Position numbers and translations under genes: made by a program. The notes under the pieces are model-generated. The model was not told where the DNA came from. It ran no database searches and saw nothing but the letters and a program-made list of their open reading frames with translations. From positions 273,868,482 through 273,932,481 of the forward strand of contig NC_089490.1 in NCBI RefSeq assembly GCF_036850765.1: a stretch of 64,000 nt of DNA, read 5' to 3'. The stretch is from Saccopteryx bilineata (taxonomy: Eukaryota; Chordata; Mammalia; Chiroptera; Emballonuridae). Positions 35,199 to 47,329 of the stretch are shown here, in pieces; position 1 is the first letter of the stretch; every line of letters begins with the position of its first letter.

Positions 35199-38100
35199 AA
35201 TAATAAAGCTCAAGAATTACTTTCTCTTCAAAAACTCAATTTAGCTAAACAATATTTATGAATCTCTAGTGAACTTAATTTAAAATACCTTGTTGCAATG
35301 TTCACAGGTAGAGATGTGAGGAAGAAAGCAGGCAAAGGCTCTGAGGAGCAGATTGGCATACCTATGGAAGGTTGAGGAGATAATCCCAGGGTAAGACTGG
35401 AGATACTGTGACAATAGCTGATGGCAGAACCCAGCATCAGTAAGCAGTTGAGAGGTAAGCTTCAGTGGTGTCTGACCAGATATTAGGAAAGTTGGACTGA
35501 TTATGTAAAATAGGAGGACGAAAGGAGGTAAAGACAGGAAGAAAAATATCTTAATTGGAATAAAAGAGTAAGAGAGATGGCAGGACTGATGTTGGGGTCA
35601 AAGTTTAAAGCAATTTTCGATTCCAGTGGCCATGATGATGACAGTGTCATCAGGTGAAGAAGTAATGAAAATTGAGTCACTGGAAGAAGGTGAGTAATTC
35701 TGAAACTAGGACTCTGTACTAGTTGAAGTCTCATGTGACACCATGGTGGTGAATGGAATGACCACAGAAGTTGAGAAGACTGAAGAACTATGACTCAGGG
35801 CTGCTGAGACTGCCTATATTTTCTCCAAGGCCATCACAAAACAGTCACTTTGTTTATACCCATTTTCAGAGGTAGAGGAAAATGTATTCATTTATTCAGT
35901 TTTAATAAAAAACCTCTTCATATCATCTCAATAGGATTAACACAATCAAACACCTAATTCTTTTACCCTCTAGGATAGCATTAGGCTCCTTGTCAGGAGT
36001 TTTGTTTGTTGTTGTTGTTCTTCTTCTTCTATATTTTATTTTTATTTTTTTGGTTGTAGAGGAAGATATTTATAAGCACCACAAAGATCATCTTACCATG
36101 CACAGGTCAGACACGTCTGGCCTCACCTATTTTTTTTTAATCACTTCTCATTAAAAGCTGCCAATCATGTGGGTATTATATAACTATTTAAAAGAAAAAC
36201 TGAATTTTTGTGAAATGAAGTGAATAACAGGATTCCTTTTGTTAAAACCAAGGAGCTCATTTGAATATGACTTATCTAAGAATGCTAAGAGCTTGATAAT
36301 CTCTTACTTATTATACAATTTATTCTAATTTACTGAAAAAGTGAACACCGTGGTCTACACTAGAGAATGAAACTATTAAAATGAGAACGTTAGTTCAAGG
36401 TGATGATGGGGAGGCAGTTCTTGATGGGTTCTTGCCATTCTCTGGGATGTGGGATGTGGTTCTGGATACAAAAGTTAATTGAAACCCACTGACAGAGGAT
36501 GGAGCAGATTCCTCCTCTCCATCAAGTCAATGCAACAGAGAAGGGCTGTCATCACCTTGAAAAATGGATCGTAATTGAAGACAATATGGTGCAATATCAT
36601 CAGAAGACCCTTCACACTGGACAGTTACAAGGCAGGACTTTGTAGAGAAAGAGAATGACCAGATCCACACAGAGAATTGACAGTTCATACCCTGAGCCTC
36701 CTGGTGCACTTTGGAGATCTCAGGCATTAGGGGGTGATTTGCACTGTGTACATCAAAGCACCCTCTCCAATGGGGACCAGGCTAGGGTGTCTATATGTTT
36801 CCATTACTTTGACTTTACATTTCTGTAGGCAAGTAACTATGAGAAAGTCATCTGATCATCTGACAGTTCAGAAAAGAAAAATGTGTGAGGTAACACGAGA
36901 GTGGCACCTGCAAGAGTTATTATCATGCTGCCTCAGATTTAAAAAGCACAGAAAATATAGGGCTGGCAGAAGGTATACTCCAGACAGGCCGAGCGTTTCC
37001 TGTATGGGAATTAAAAGGGCACCTGCTAAGTCTGTCAGAAGGCACTTTCAAGATGTAGCACCCAAGAATTATATCACAAAGGTCACTCCGAGAAATACGA
37101 GTGTCACAAAGTTAAGTACATCTAGGGAATATCAGATAATAGGAAATATCTTTTTTCAAAGCTGAAATGATAAATTGCAAAAATGGTAAAGTGAAGCACA
37201 TGGCAGATATAAAGGGAAATAAAGACGATGGGAAAAAATAAAATAGGAGGGTAATACAATAGAAGTGAATCTGTAGAAACCATAAAAGGAATGCTTGGAA
37301 ACAACAGTGAAACTTATTGAATAAAGTAAAATTTATTCAGAACATTCAGATGGCAAGATTCAGAAAAATAACCCATGGAGTGGCATTCTGGCTGATTGCA
37401 AGATGCTGTGAAGAATGAATTTTAAAAAAGTGTCATATGTTCTCATAGAACACCATATGAATAATTTAAAAGGGATGCCAAGATTTATGAAAAGAGTATT
37501 ATCAGTGAAATGTTAATGCCAGCCCCAAGAATTTGTCTTTTAGGGGATGGTTTGGCTCTAATCTACATAATTATTTCTATTTGTTACCCTCTTGCCAAAA
37601 ATAGAACAGAAAAATCTAAGGTGAACCTTAAAAGGTGAGTTGTAGTCTAAGATTTATTACCTTGATTACTTAAAACCTGTATTACCTGCTAATTGAACGA
37701 TTCTTGTAACATCCTCTGATTGACCAGCCTCTGCTTCGCCATCTGTACTTCTCTGTGGCCGTCACTAAAAGGATTTCTCTGTTGCCCAAGGGTTGTTTTT
37801 ATGTTTTTGTTTTTTTTGCACATCACCTTAGTGGGAACACCTTTGCCACTAGCCAAGGCATTATCAGGACCAGGCTTTCTCAGAGGAGGAAAATAAAAAC
37901 AATCTAGCATCCACTGTAAGTGTCAACTGACAGTCTCATTAGTCACATAAAGAGAGCAGTGCTGTGATGGACACTGGCTGTGTGCAGTCCTGGCAACACT
38001 TACCAAGGCCACTGACCACTTGGTGAGAAGTACACTGGATTACATCTTATTTTCTGTGTTAAGGCCACTAGCATATGCACAGGTGGCCACTTATTGCCTA

Positions 38101-38790
38101 GCCTGGAAAGCTGTTCGAAATCACCAGAGCAGAAATATGAGAACACCATGAAGAGATGGCTGAAATTAGATGCTTGATTCCTGTGTCAACAGTTTTATCT
38201 TTAAAACCCTGTGAAAATTGTGTTTAGTATTTGTATTGTTTCTTAACTTATGCATCCTGTGTAAAAGAAGCTCGGCTCCTGCTGCCTTTTGCTCCAAGCT
38301 AAGCTGTGCTTTAACCGCTGATGCAAAGATAATTCAGTTTATGGAATGTTATACAAACTCTCATTGAACTTTATAAGACTCTTAAAAATCAAACATTGTA
38401 CTTGCTAAATAAACTAAAGCAAGGAAGCAAATTGCTTATAATATTGACCTGCTGATATGTACTTTCAAAAATTTATTTGTAGATAAGTTTTATATTTCTA
38501 TCACCTTATAGTGCTTAGATATGTTTCCTAAGATAAAATCAATTCTTTCTGTCTAAAAAAAAAAATACTGCTAAAAGTTTTAACAAAGACACATGCTTTA
38601 AAATTAATTGATGGCACCATATTTCCTCCAAACTACCTTCTACTTTGTTCTGATGGTATATTTGCGGATAGAATTCCTAGTGCTTTGGAAATAAATGTCT
38701 GATACATGTTACTTAACTTAATTAACAACGTTTGAGCCATGTACTTCTTTATCTACCAAAAAACTAAAGTAGACTAGATAGAATTCAATT
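35199..38790. other. low-repeat sequence
   Basis: About 3.6 kb without supported genes. The longest frame (143 codons, 36734-37165, +) is Lys/Arg/Thr-rich, has no domain I recognise and no clear splice context. A T-rich patch with GTT/CTT repeats lies at 36005-36050. A mixed-composition block lies at 37690-38120. Confidence 0.4.
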
Positions 38791-38900
38791 GTATACTTAT
38801 GTTAACCCATTTCATCCTCCAGTCAGCCCCATTTTAAAGATAAGAAAATGGGATACTGAAAGGAGATCACCTGCTTGTTCTCTTCCTGGCTCTCTGAAAA
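38791..38900 (+). repeat. MIR-like fragment
   Basis: 'cccatttcatcctcc', then 'ccccattttaaagataagaa', then 'atgggatactgaaaggagatcacctgcttg' (in pieces) match MIR core order. Short and decayed. Confidence 0.5.
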
Positions 38901-39739
38901 CACCCTGCTCTGCTAAAGTGAGAGTCTCTACCATACTCTGTCCTCTGTGTGGGCATGCGCAGGCCTCCTGGACATTCCCCGCCCTGAAGGGTGCAGTACA
39001 TGGATCATTGCCTTAACCACCACCAGTATCCCAAAGACTTGGCAGCCACGTGAAAGATGCAGCCAACAGCCCAGAGTTGCAGTACTGTACTTGGATCTCA
39101 TCACTCCCAACTGTCACGTCCTCCAACCCAACCACACACAACCTTCCATCACCATTTTTCTGGAATTTGTCACCATTGATAACTAAAACCTATGTACAAT
39201 TTCAAATGCAAATACCCCACTTTTGCTCAACACTTACTATTTTACTAAGCAGTGCATTCATCCAAATAAGATTTACAATAGACTGATTTCATTACTTATA
39301 TATATATATAAAAAGCTACGCTGATCACCTGAAAGTAATACAAAATAATATTCAATGTAAATGTAATTAAAAAATAAAAACACATATAATTGCTTTAAAT
39401 TTAATTATAAACATACATTACAATCTTGTGACTTAAAAAATGAATAAAAATTGACAGCTAGACAGTGTAAAATGTCTTCCTCCCATACCTGTCTTCCTTT
39501 GGCTCAGTTCTTAACCATAAGCTCTATGGGCTTTACAAGTAAACAGATCAGGTTTTTGAGTAAATTTTCAAAATTTGTCTCTACATAGTCCAGCCAAAGC
39601 AAACAAATGTTTGTAATGTCTGCATTTTCATTTAAAAAGTAGAATGATGTGCCCACTATTCTTTATCTTCATGTGCTCAGTTAACAGTAAGTAAATCTTC
39701 AAGATGTTTCTCTGTAAGTATGTGAGAGCTCTCTTTCTT
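38901..39739. other. no feature recognised
   Basis: Mixed-composition block to about 39130 (several small overlapping frames), then AT-rich sequence. Nothing supported. Confidence 0.4.
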
Positions 39740-40734
39740 TTTAAAAAACTGTCTCAACTATTCCTAAGTGTACAGTTCAGTAGGGTTAAATATATTTACA
39801 TGGTTCGGCAACAAATGTCTAAAACTTTTTCATCTTGTAAAACTGTAACTCTATATCCATTAAACAATTCCTCACTTTCTTCTTCCCCTAGCCCCTGCCA
39901 CCATATAAGTTTGACAATTTTGCAGTATTATCCTTTAGTGATGAGTTTATTTCATTTAGCATAATGTTCTCAAGATTTATCCATATTGCAGCTTGTGATA
40001 GAATTTCTTTATTTTTTGAAGCTAAATTATATTCAACTGTATGTATATGACACATTTTCTTTTTTCATTCTTCTATGGACATTTGAATTGCTTATAACTC
40101 TTGACTATTGTAAATGATAGTTCAATGAAAAAGAGTGTGCAAATATCTCTTTGAGTCCCTGATTTCATTTTTTTTGGCTCTATACCCAGAAATAGGATTG
40201 TTGGAGTATATGTCAATTGTTTTTAATTTTTTGAGAAACCTTCATACTTTTTTATGTAGCTATTGCATCATGTTACATTCTCACTAAGAGTGTGAGAGTA
40301 TTTCATTCAGAATTTTCTATTTTTCACACATCCTTGTCAATGCTTATTATTTTCTGGGTATTTTTTCCCTTTGTTTGGTTTGGAATAGTGTTCATCGTAA
40401 TGGGTATGAGCTGATGGTTATAATTTTTATGGTTTTGATTTACATTTTTCTAATGATTACTGATGTTGAATATCTTTCATATGCTTGATGGCCATTTGTA
40501 TATTTTTAGAAAAAATATATATTCAAATCTATTTCTTATTTTTACATCAGATTACTTGTTTTTGTGGTTGTTGAGTTACAGGCTGTCTTTTTATATTCCA
40601 GATATTAATCTCTTAACAAGTACATTATTTGCAAATATTTTCACTCATTCTGTAGATTACCTTTTTACTCAGTTCATTGTTTTTTTGTTTTTGGAGGATT
40701 TTTTTATACAAAAACTTGGGGTTTTTTTGCCTTT

Positions 40735-41020
40735 TGTGTGTGTGTGTGTGACAGAGATAGAGAGAGATAGGAAGGGAGAGAGATGAAAAGCATTAATTCT
40801 CTTTTGCAGCACCTTATTGTTCATTGATTGCTTTCTCATATGTGCCTTGACCGGGGAGCTACAGCAGACCAAGTGACCCCTTGCTCAAGTCAGCAACCTT
40901 GGCCTCAAGCTGGTGAGCCTTCCTCAAACCAGATGAGCCTGCATTCAAGCTGGCAACCTCGGGGTTTGAACCTGGGTCCCAATCCTACGCTGTATCCACT
41001 GCGCCACCACCTGGTCAGGC
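40735..41020 (-). mobile_element. tRNA-derived SINE, second bat type
   Basis: The minus head is 'gcctgaccaggtggtggcgc', and the body has 'gagcaaggggtcacttggtc'-like and 'gcacatatgagaaagcaatc' motifs. The tail region on the + strand starts with a GT run (40736-40750). An imperfect duplication around 'gttttttgcctttt' / 'gttttgctttgttttt' flanks it. Confidence 0.9.
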
Positions 41021-41216
41021 TGTTTTGCTTTGTTTTTAAGTTCCAGTTTATCAAATTTTGCTTTGGTTGCCTATGTCTTTGGTGTCATAGCCAAGAATTC
41101 ATTGCTAAATTTAATCTCACTAAGATTTTCCCCTTTGTCTCCTTCTGGAGTTCTATAGCTTTAAGTCTTATATTTAAGTATTTCATTTTGAGTTAATTTT
41201 TGTATATGGTCTAAGG

Positions 41217-41427
41217 CAATGGTCAGCAAACTCATTAGTCAACAGAGCCAAATGTCAACAGTACAGTGATTGAAATTTCTTTGAGAGCCAAATTTTTTAA
41301 ACTTAAAGTATATAGGTAGGTACATTCCTTATCGAGGTAGCGCCGCACATTGTATTTTGTGGAAGAGCCACACTCAAGGGGCCAAAGAGCCACATGTGGC
41401 TCGTGAGCCATGGTTTGCCGACTACTG
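41217..41427. mobile_element. hAT-type MITE (about 211 bp)
   Basis: Left end 'caatggtcagcaaactcatt' and the complement of the right end 'cagtagtcggcaaaccatgg' form imperfect inverted repeats (CA-TGGTC-GCAAAC core). It has no coding capacity. The internal 'gagccaaat...gagagccaaattt' and 'gaagagccacactcaagggg' segments match a non-autonomous hAT family common in bats as I recall it. The expected 8-bp target duplication is not recognisable here, so the ends are approximate. Confidence 0.8.
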
Positions 41428-41735
41428 AAAGGTACAGGTGCTACTTTTTCCAGCACTTCTTGTTGAAAAGACAATTATTTTTTTGTTTCTTTGCTTCCCA
41501 TTGCATGTTCTTGATACCCTTACTAAAGATATTTAACCATATACACAAGAGTTTATTTCTGAATTTTCTATTTTATTTTATTGATTTATATGTCTGTTTC
41601 TATTAAGGTATGTATGTCACATGTTTTAAAATAAAAAAGTGTAAAGCTTACAGTATTTTTGTTTTGTTTTGTTTTGTTTTTCTTCAAGACTGTTGTGGCT
41701 ATTCATGGCCTCTTGATACTGTATATAAATTTTGG

Positions 41736-41914
41736 GCCTGACCTGTGGTGGTGCAGTGGATAAAGCGTCAACCTGGAAATGCTGAGGTCGCCGGTTCGAA
41801 ACCCTGGGCTTGCCTGGTCAAGGCACATATGGGAGTTGATGCTTCCAGCTCCTCCCCCTTCTCTTTCTCTGTCTCTCTCTCTCCTCTCTAAAAATGAATA
41901 AGTAAATAAAAAAA
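41736..41914 (+). mobile_element. short tRNA-derived SINE, third bat type
   Basis: Begins gcctgacctgtggtggtgca, with a B-box-like 'ggttcgaaacc', then 'tgcctggtcaaggcacatat', 'gttgatgcttccagctcc', a CT-rich tract and a 'ctctaaaaatgaataag' end. About 175 bp, shorter than the other types. The duplication 'aaattttgg' appears on both sides (about 41728-41735 and 41913 onwards). Confidence 0.93.
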
Positions 41915-42149
41915 TTTTGGAATGTCATTTTTTTATTTCTGAAAAAATTCCAATGGAATTTTGTTAGATATTGCATTGAATCTTAGATCACTTTAGATAA
42001 TACTTAACATATAAACAATATTAAGTCTACCAATCCATAATATCTTTCTATTTATATACATTTTCTGTCTTTGTTTTGTTATATAATATTCTGTTTTTAT
42101 ATTTGTGTTGATTTATGTAGTTGGTGACTTAATTAAACTATACCTTATT

Positions 42150-42513
42150 TTTTTTTTAAATAAATTTTTATTAATGGTAATGGGATGACATTAATAAATC
42201 AGGGTACATATATTCAAAGAAAACATGTCTAGGTTATTTTGTCATCAAATTATGTTGCACACCCCTCGCCCAAAGTCAGATTGTCCTCCGTCACCCTCTA
42301 TCTAGTTCTCTGTGCCCCTCCCCCTCCCCCTAACTCTCTCCCTCCCTCCCTCCCATGTCCTCCCTCCCCCCCCACCCTTGGTAACCACCACACTCTTGTC
42401 CATGTCTCTTAGTCTCATTTTTATGTTCCACCAATGTATGGAATCATGTAGTTCTTGTTTTTTTCTGATTTGCTTATTTCACTCCTTAAAATGGTGGGAT
42501 CTTGATAACATTA
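42150..42513 (-). mobile_element. 5'-truncated young-type L1 3' end
   Basis: Minus-strand copy of the G-rich-tailed L1 terminus (C-rich block 42313-42380 on +). A 16-bp duplication taaactataccttatt at 42134-42149 and 42514-42529 fixes both ends. It begins inside the end of ORF2 and has no coding potential. Confidence 0.93.
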
Positions 42514-42806
42514 TAAACTATACCTTATTAATAAATATTTACATTGATTTAATTATTCTGTTATAAATAATACTATGGTAAATAACCACATATACACATG
42601 AGTTTTCTATTATGCAAAGATAAATTTCTAGAAGTGTAATTACTGGGCCAAAATATATAGACATTTATAATTTTCATAAATAATACTTATTTCCCTCTAC
42701 AGTGGTTATAATAACATAATAACTTACTCTCTTGATAGCCATGGATATGAATGCTTTCTTCCTCACTATTTCATCAAAAAAATATATAATCAAACTTTAA
42801 GTTTGG

Positions 42807-43186
42807 TTTTTTTTTTGTTTTTTTTGTATTTTTCTGAAGTTGAAAACAGGGAGGCAGTCAGACAGACTCCTGCATGCGCCCTACCGGGATCCACCTGGCA
42901 TGCCCAACAGGGGGTGATGCTCTGCCCATCTGGGGCATTGTTCTGTTGCAACCAGAGCCATTCTAGTGCCTCAGGCAGAGGCTATAGAGCCATCCTCAGT
43001 GCCCGGGGCCAACTTTGCCCCAATGGAGCCTTGGCTGCAGGAGGGGAAGAGAGAGACAGAGAGCAAGGAGAGGGGGAGGGGTGGAGAAGCAGATGGGCAC
43101 TGCTCCTGTGTGCCCTGGCTGGGAATCGAACCCGGGACTCCTGCATGCCAGGCCGACACTCTACCACTGAGCCAACCGGCCAGGAT
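42807..43186 (-). mobile_element. Rhin-1-like SINE
   Basis: Poly(A) (T run on +) at 42807-42828. The body has the 'ccacctggcatgcccaacag' region, and the minus head is 'atcctggccggttggctcag' with B box 'gggttcgattcc'. Frames of 62-145 codons over it are SINE artefacts. Inserted into the old minus L1. Confidence 0.94.
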
Positions 43187-43261
43187 CCCAATATGAATAT
43201 TTTTACCAGTCAGCTCAGTTGTCCCAATATTACTTATTGAAAAGACTATCTTTACAACTTT

Positions 43262-43461
43262 GATTTTTTAAAATTTTTTATTTAATTATTGACTTGAGAG
43301 AGAGAATTAAAAGAGAGAGAAACATCAATTTGATGTTTCATTCATTTATGCATTGGTTTGTTGATTCTTGTATGCACCCTGACAGGGGATTGAAGCTGTA
43401 AAATACACAGCCTTGGCATATTGGAATGATGCTCTAGCCAACTGAGCTATCTGGTAAGGGC
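43262..43461 (-). mobile_element. VES-like tRNA SINE, old
   Basis: On the minus strand: a head with 'agatagctcagttggctaga', no GC-rich body, 'tacaagaatcaacaaacc', then a CTCTCTC tract and an AT-rich end. Same type as 11903-12095, diverged, with a small insertion near 43405. Confidence 0.72.
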
Positions 43462-43641
43462 TTACCTCTTTTATTTTCATTGTCACCTCAATGACATTTC
43501 AAAGTGCCAATGCATTACAGTATATTTGTTTGGTCTATTTATGCGCCCGTACCACACTATTTTAATAATGGACATTTTATTATGTGTTTTAAGACCTGGT
43601 GGTGCTATTCACCCTACATTGTTGGTTTTCATATAATTTCT

Positions 43642-43905
43642 TTTATTTTTTTGTGACACAGATAGAGACAGACAGAGAAAGGGACAAATAAGGACAGACA
43701 GACAGGAAGGGAGAGAGATGAGAAGCTTCAATTCTTTGTTAGCACCTTAGTTGTTCATTGATTGCTTGCTTATATGTGCCTTGACCAGGAGGCTACAGCA
43801 GACTGAGTAACCCCTTGCTAAAGCCAGCGACTTCAGGGTTTTGAACCTGGGTCTTCCACATCCCATTCTGACGCTCTATCCACTGAGCCACCACCTGTTC
43901 AGGCT
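43642..43905 (-). mobile_element. tRNA-derived SINE, second bat type, shortened
   Basis: The minus head is 'gcctgaacaggtggtggctc'. The central 'gctcatctggtttgagc' part of the full-length type is missing. The duplication gttttcatataatttct (43625-43641) against gttttcatattatttct (43906-43922) differs by one base, so it is fairly recent. Confidence 0.93.
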
Positions 43906-44231
43906 GTTTTCATATTATTTCTGACTTATTTTTTCACACAAGCTTTAGGATCATCTTGTTGTTTTTTACTCCCAAAATATCTTTTGCCTTATTTTTATTG
44001 AAATTAGTTGAAATTTGTAAATTAAATCATAAACAATTGATATATCTTTATTTTTGAGTATTCCTGTTCAAAAATATGGTATTTTTTTATGTCCACTAAA
44101 CATTTTTCTGTGTTCTTCACATATTTCTGTGTTCTTCAATAATATTTCAAAGTTACTTCAAGTAGATAATGCTTACTTACTCCTGGTTATTTTATATTTG
44201 GTATTTGCTCTTTTATATGGGGACTTTTCTA

Positions 44232-44410
44232 TTTTTTTAAGATTATTTATTTATTTATTTTAGAGAGAAGAAAGAGAGAGATTGAAGGAGAGATGAGCAA
44301 GAAGCATCAACTCCAATGTGTGCCTGGATTAAACATGCCCAAGGTTTCAAACCAGCGACCTCAGTGTTCCAGGTCAACACTTTATCCACTATGCCATCAC
44401 AGAGCAGGCC
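44232..44410 (-). mobile_element. tRNA-derived SINE, old short type
   Basis: The minus head is 'ctgctctgtgatggcatagtg' (in pieces) with 'gctggtttgaaacc' as the degenerate B box, then 'aggcacacattggagttgat' in pieces, a CTCTCTTT tract and AATAAATAA end. Resembles the third type (41736) in order but is older. Confidence 0.75.
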
Positions 44411-44640
44411 TAAGGACTTTTTCTTCATAGATAATATTTATGCATATTAATTAATACTCTACTTTGCACAGTTTTTGAATTTTGTTTCAGCTTAGGTTTT
44501 TTTTTTCCAGGTAACATATTATCCTATAGTGAGTCATCTCATCTTTTTCAATTTTTCTATCTCTGTTTGTTTTTCTTTTATCTAATTGCATTAGCTAGTG
44601 CCTCTCACACATTGTTAAGTGATATTAGTGATAGTGAGCA

Positions 44641-45065
44641 TAATGGTAGACAAATAAATGATTTTACATACTAACATAACAGCATATCAGCAAGCTCACT
44701 TAAAACATTAATGCAAAATCCTAAATGAAAAAGTGATTAGATATAATTAAACAACACTCTACAGATATGATCATTTAATTAATCAGGTGAAGCTGATTCC
44801 AGATGTAAGAATGATTGAGTATTAGAAAATTTATTGATCTAATTCATAATATTAAAAGATCTAAGGGAGAAAATATGCTCATTTCCATAAATGCTAACAA
44901 GCATTTGGAAACATTCAATGACCATTCATGATTTTTTAAAAATTAATAAATCAAAAACAGATGATCATTTCCTAAATGATAAAATGTGTATAACTTTGTC
45001 CGAAAGCCAAGACTATACTTAACAGCAAAACACAAGGAGCATTGCAAGTTCTGCTACTTTATTAG
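44641..45065 (+). repeat. inverted 5' segment of the same old L1 (twin-priming signature)
   Basis: Here L1 ORF2 suddenly reads in + orientation: 'tgcaaaatcctaaatg' near 44711, 'attccagatgtaagaatgatt' (in pieces) near 44799, 'aaaatatgctcatttcc' near 44871, and 'aaagccaagactatac' near 45003. The segment ends ('cacaaggagcattgc') just upstream, in ORF2 order, of where the antisense portion begins at about 44640. That geometry is expected from twin priming, not from two unrelated L1s. Confidence 0.6.
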
Positions 45066-45592
45066 TTCCCTAGTATATGGGCTATTTTAATGAACAGTCT
45101 ATGATTAAATGTAGAGACTATACTGTCTCTGTTTTTAGGATAGAGTAGTTTCTCTCTATGAGGCAGATCCCCTTTATTATTTATATTATTAGGACATATA
45201 TTTTTACCTTAATCTTAGTCTGTCATGATGGGGAATGAACAAAAATGCGCACTGCTCATGTTTCTTCTTTCCTCTTGTGGGTCCTATAGTTTCTGCTATG
45301 TTAATATAGCTGCTATGCTATTTCATACTACAACTTGTTTGTAAACTGTTCATTTTATATTACAGGTTTTTTTATCTTATTTAATGATATCACTTAAACA
45401 GCTTTTTTAGTCCATTGTTAAAATTACGCCCCTTGCTTCTTTTTTCTCTTTTTCTTGTATAACTCTGCCTGTTATTTTGTTTTCAATTTTTAAGAAATAC
45501 AAAGTTTTAGGTGAAACAGCATAAATATGGGTTTTCCTTTGATTTACCTGATTTTAAAAATGTGTTTATTTATATTAATTAAAATAAAAAAT
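45066..45592. other. no feature recognised
   Basis: AT-rich spacer; the last 100 bp may be L1-derived. Confidence 0.4.
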
Positions 45593-45714
45593 AGCCCTGG
45601 CCAGTTGGCTCAGTGTTAGAGTGTTAGCTTAGCGTGTGGATGTCCTGGGATCGATTTCCAGCCAAGGCATATGGGAGAAGTGCCCATCTGCTTCTCCACC
45701 CCTATCTCTCTCAC

Positions 45715-45770
<56 letters not shown>

Positions 45771-46003
45771 CTCCTGCAGCCATGGCTTGATTGAAGTAAG
45801 TTGGCCATGGGCATCGAAGACGGCTCTATGGCCTCCACCTCAGGTGCTAAAAAATGTCTCCAGTTGCAATAGAGCAAGGGCCCCAATGGGTAGATCATCA
45901 CCCACTAGTGAGCTTGCCAGGTACATCTCAGTCAGGGTGCATGCGCAAGTCTGTCTCTGCCTCCCTTCCTCTCACTAAAATTTAAAAAAAAAATAAAAGA
46001 AAG
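45593..46003 (+). mobile_element. Rhin-1-like SINE with expanded CT tract
   Basis: The head is 'agccctggccagttggctca', followed by a pure (CT)n microsatellite at about 45719-45763 grown from the SINE's CT-rich patch. The body and an A-rich end with AAATAAAAG interruptions follow. An older copy by divergence. The 90- and 114-codon frames are artefacts of this repeat. Confidence 0.9.
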
Positions 46004-46922
46004 AAATATATTTGGTCTTAGTTTTGTCACGTTTCATTTACTTTTCTAGGTAAAAGTCTTTATCTTCAATTTTATTTGTGCTTTTTATGAATAGGCTTTC
46101 TAATATTTTGAAAGGCTGGTATTTTTGTTTCATTAGTTATAGTTATAATTATAACTTCTTATAATACCTTTTATTTTTAAATTACATAGCACTATTAATT
46201 CCATCCTATAAACAATGATAAAGATAGCCTCTTCTCATTGGCTTACCTATAATGCACTAGCATCTATTTAACTCAGAATGTTATTTTTAACATTAACATT
46301 ACTGTATTAAATATCTTAATTTTTTTGTAATGGTCCACTTAAAAAGGTATCTTAGTTACAGAATTATTTTTTCTCTACTGTGAACTCTTTGCTAGTTGCC
46401 TTGTTTCATAAGGGGAAATCATCTCACACTGTGTTTATGTTCAGCCATTATAATCAGTCATTGTAGTCATAGTTCCATATGTTATAGGTCACAACTCATC
46501 TTTGGGTTTAGTTTTCATAGTCACTGCTTAACTGGCTGAAGTTCACGTGGTAGACCTTATGTGGAGCTAATAGAGGAAGTAAAAGTTTTTCATTTTTGAC
46601 AATAATTTTTATAAAATAAATCTCATTTTAAAGTTAGTGGTTTATTGACCAAAATTGTGGCCTTTACAAAAGGATTAAATTGTCTTAATTTCAGTGGGGA
46701 AAAAAGCTGAAAACAGATCTATACACAGGAAGATTTCTATGTGGCAGAGGAAAAGGAAGTCTTTGGATTTTTTGACATGAAAAAGTCTCCAAAGAAAATT
46801 TTCTTCAATTTTATTTATATTATTTTAAACTTTTGGAGACTCTAATAATGAACATATTAGATTTCCATATAAATTTTAGATCACTTGGTTAGGATTACTT
46901 TGAATCTGTAAATGAAATAAAG
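46004..46922. other. no feature recognised
   Basis: AT-rich, no gene support. Confidence 0.4.
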
Positions 46923-46937
46923 AAAATTGACATCTGA

Positions 46938-47303
46938 CCCTGGTCAGTTGGTGCACTGGTAAAGTGTCAGCCTGGTGTGTGTGAGTCCCAGGCTCTATTC
47001 CCAGTCAGGGCACACAGGAGAAACAACCATCTGCTCCTCTGCCCCTCACTCTCATCCTTCTCTCTCTCTCTCTTCCCCTCCTGCAACCATATCTCAAATG
47101 GTTCAAGCAAGTTGGCCCTGAGCACTGAGGATGGCTCCATGGCCTTGCTTCAGGTGCTGGAATAGCTCGGTTGTCAAGAAATAGAGCAGTGACCCCAGAT
47201 GGGCAGAGCATTGCCCTATGTGGGGCTTGCCAGGTCGATCTTGGTCAGGGTGCATGTGGGAATCTGCCTGTCTTCCTCCCTGCCTCTCACATAGTTAAAA
47301 ACA
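46938..47303 (+). mobile_element. Rhin-1-like SINE, diverged head
   Basis: Begins 'ccctggtcagttggtgcact', with the standard body order and an A-rich tail. A perfect 15-bp duplication aaaattgacatctga lies at 46923-46937 and 47304-47318. Confidence 0.93.
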
Positions 47304-47329
47304 AAAATTGACATCTGAACAAAATTTGA

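Larger units (their letters stand above)
39740..44640 (-). repeat. old L1, minus strand, riddled with later insertions
   Basis: Antisense L1 3' UTR landmarks open it ('catggttcggcaacaaatg', 'ctatatccattaaac', 'tttagcataatgttctcaag', 'tatacccagaaataggattg'). It continues into antisense ORF2 ('ctgttgtggctattcatgg' near 41692, 'gtgatagtgagcat' near 44627). Seven SINEs, one hAT MITE and one younger L1 end interrupt it. When these are removed the remaining pieces stay in L1 order. Confidence 0.75.

Noticed and set aside
36734..37165. 143-codon + frame, basic
   Set aside because: Not recognised, no neighbouring exon signals; treated as chance.
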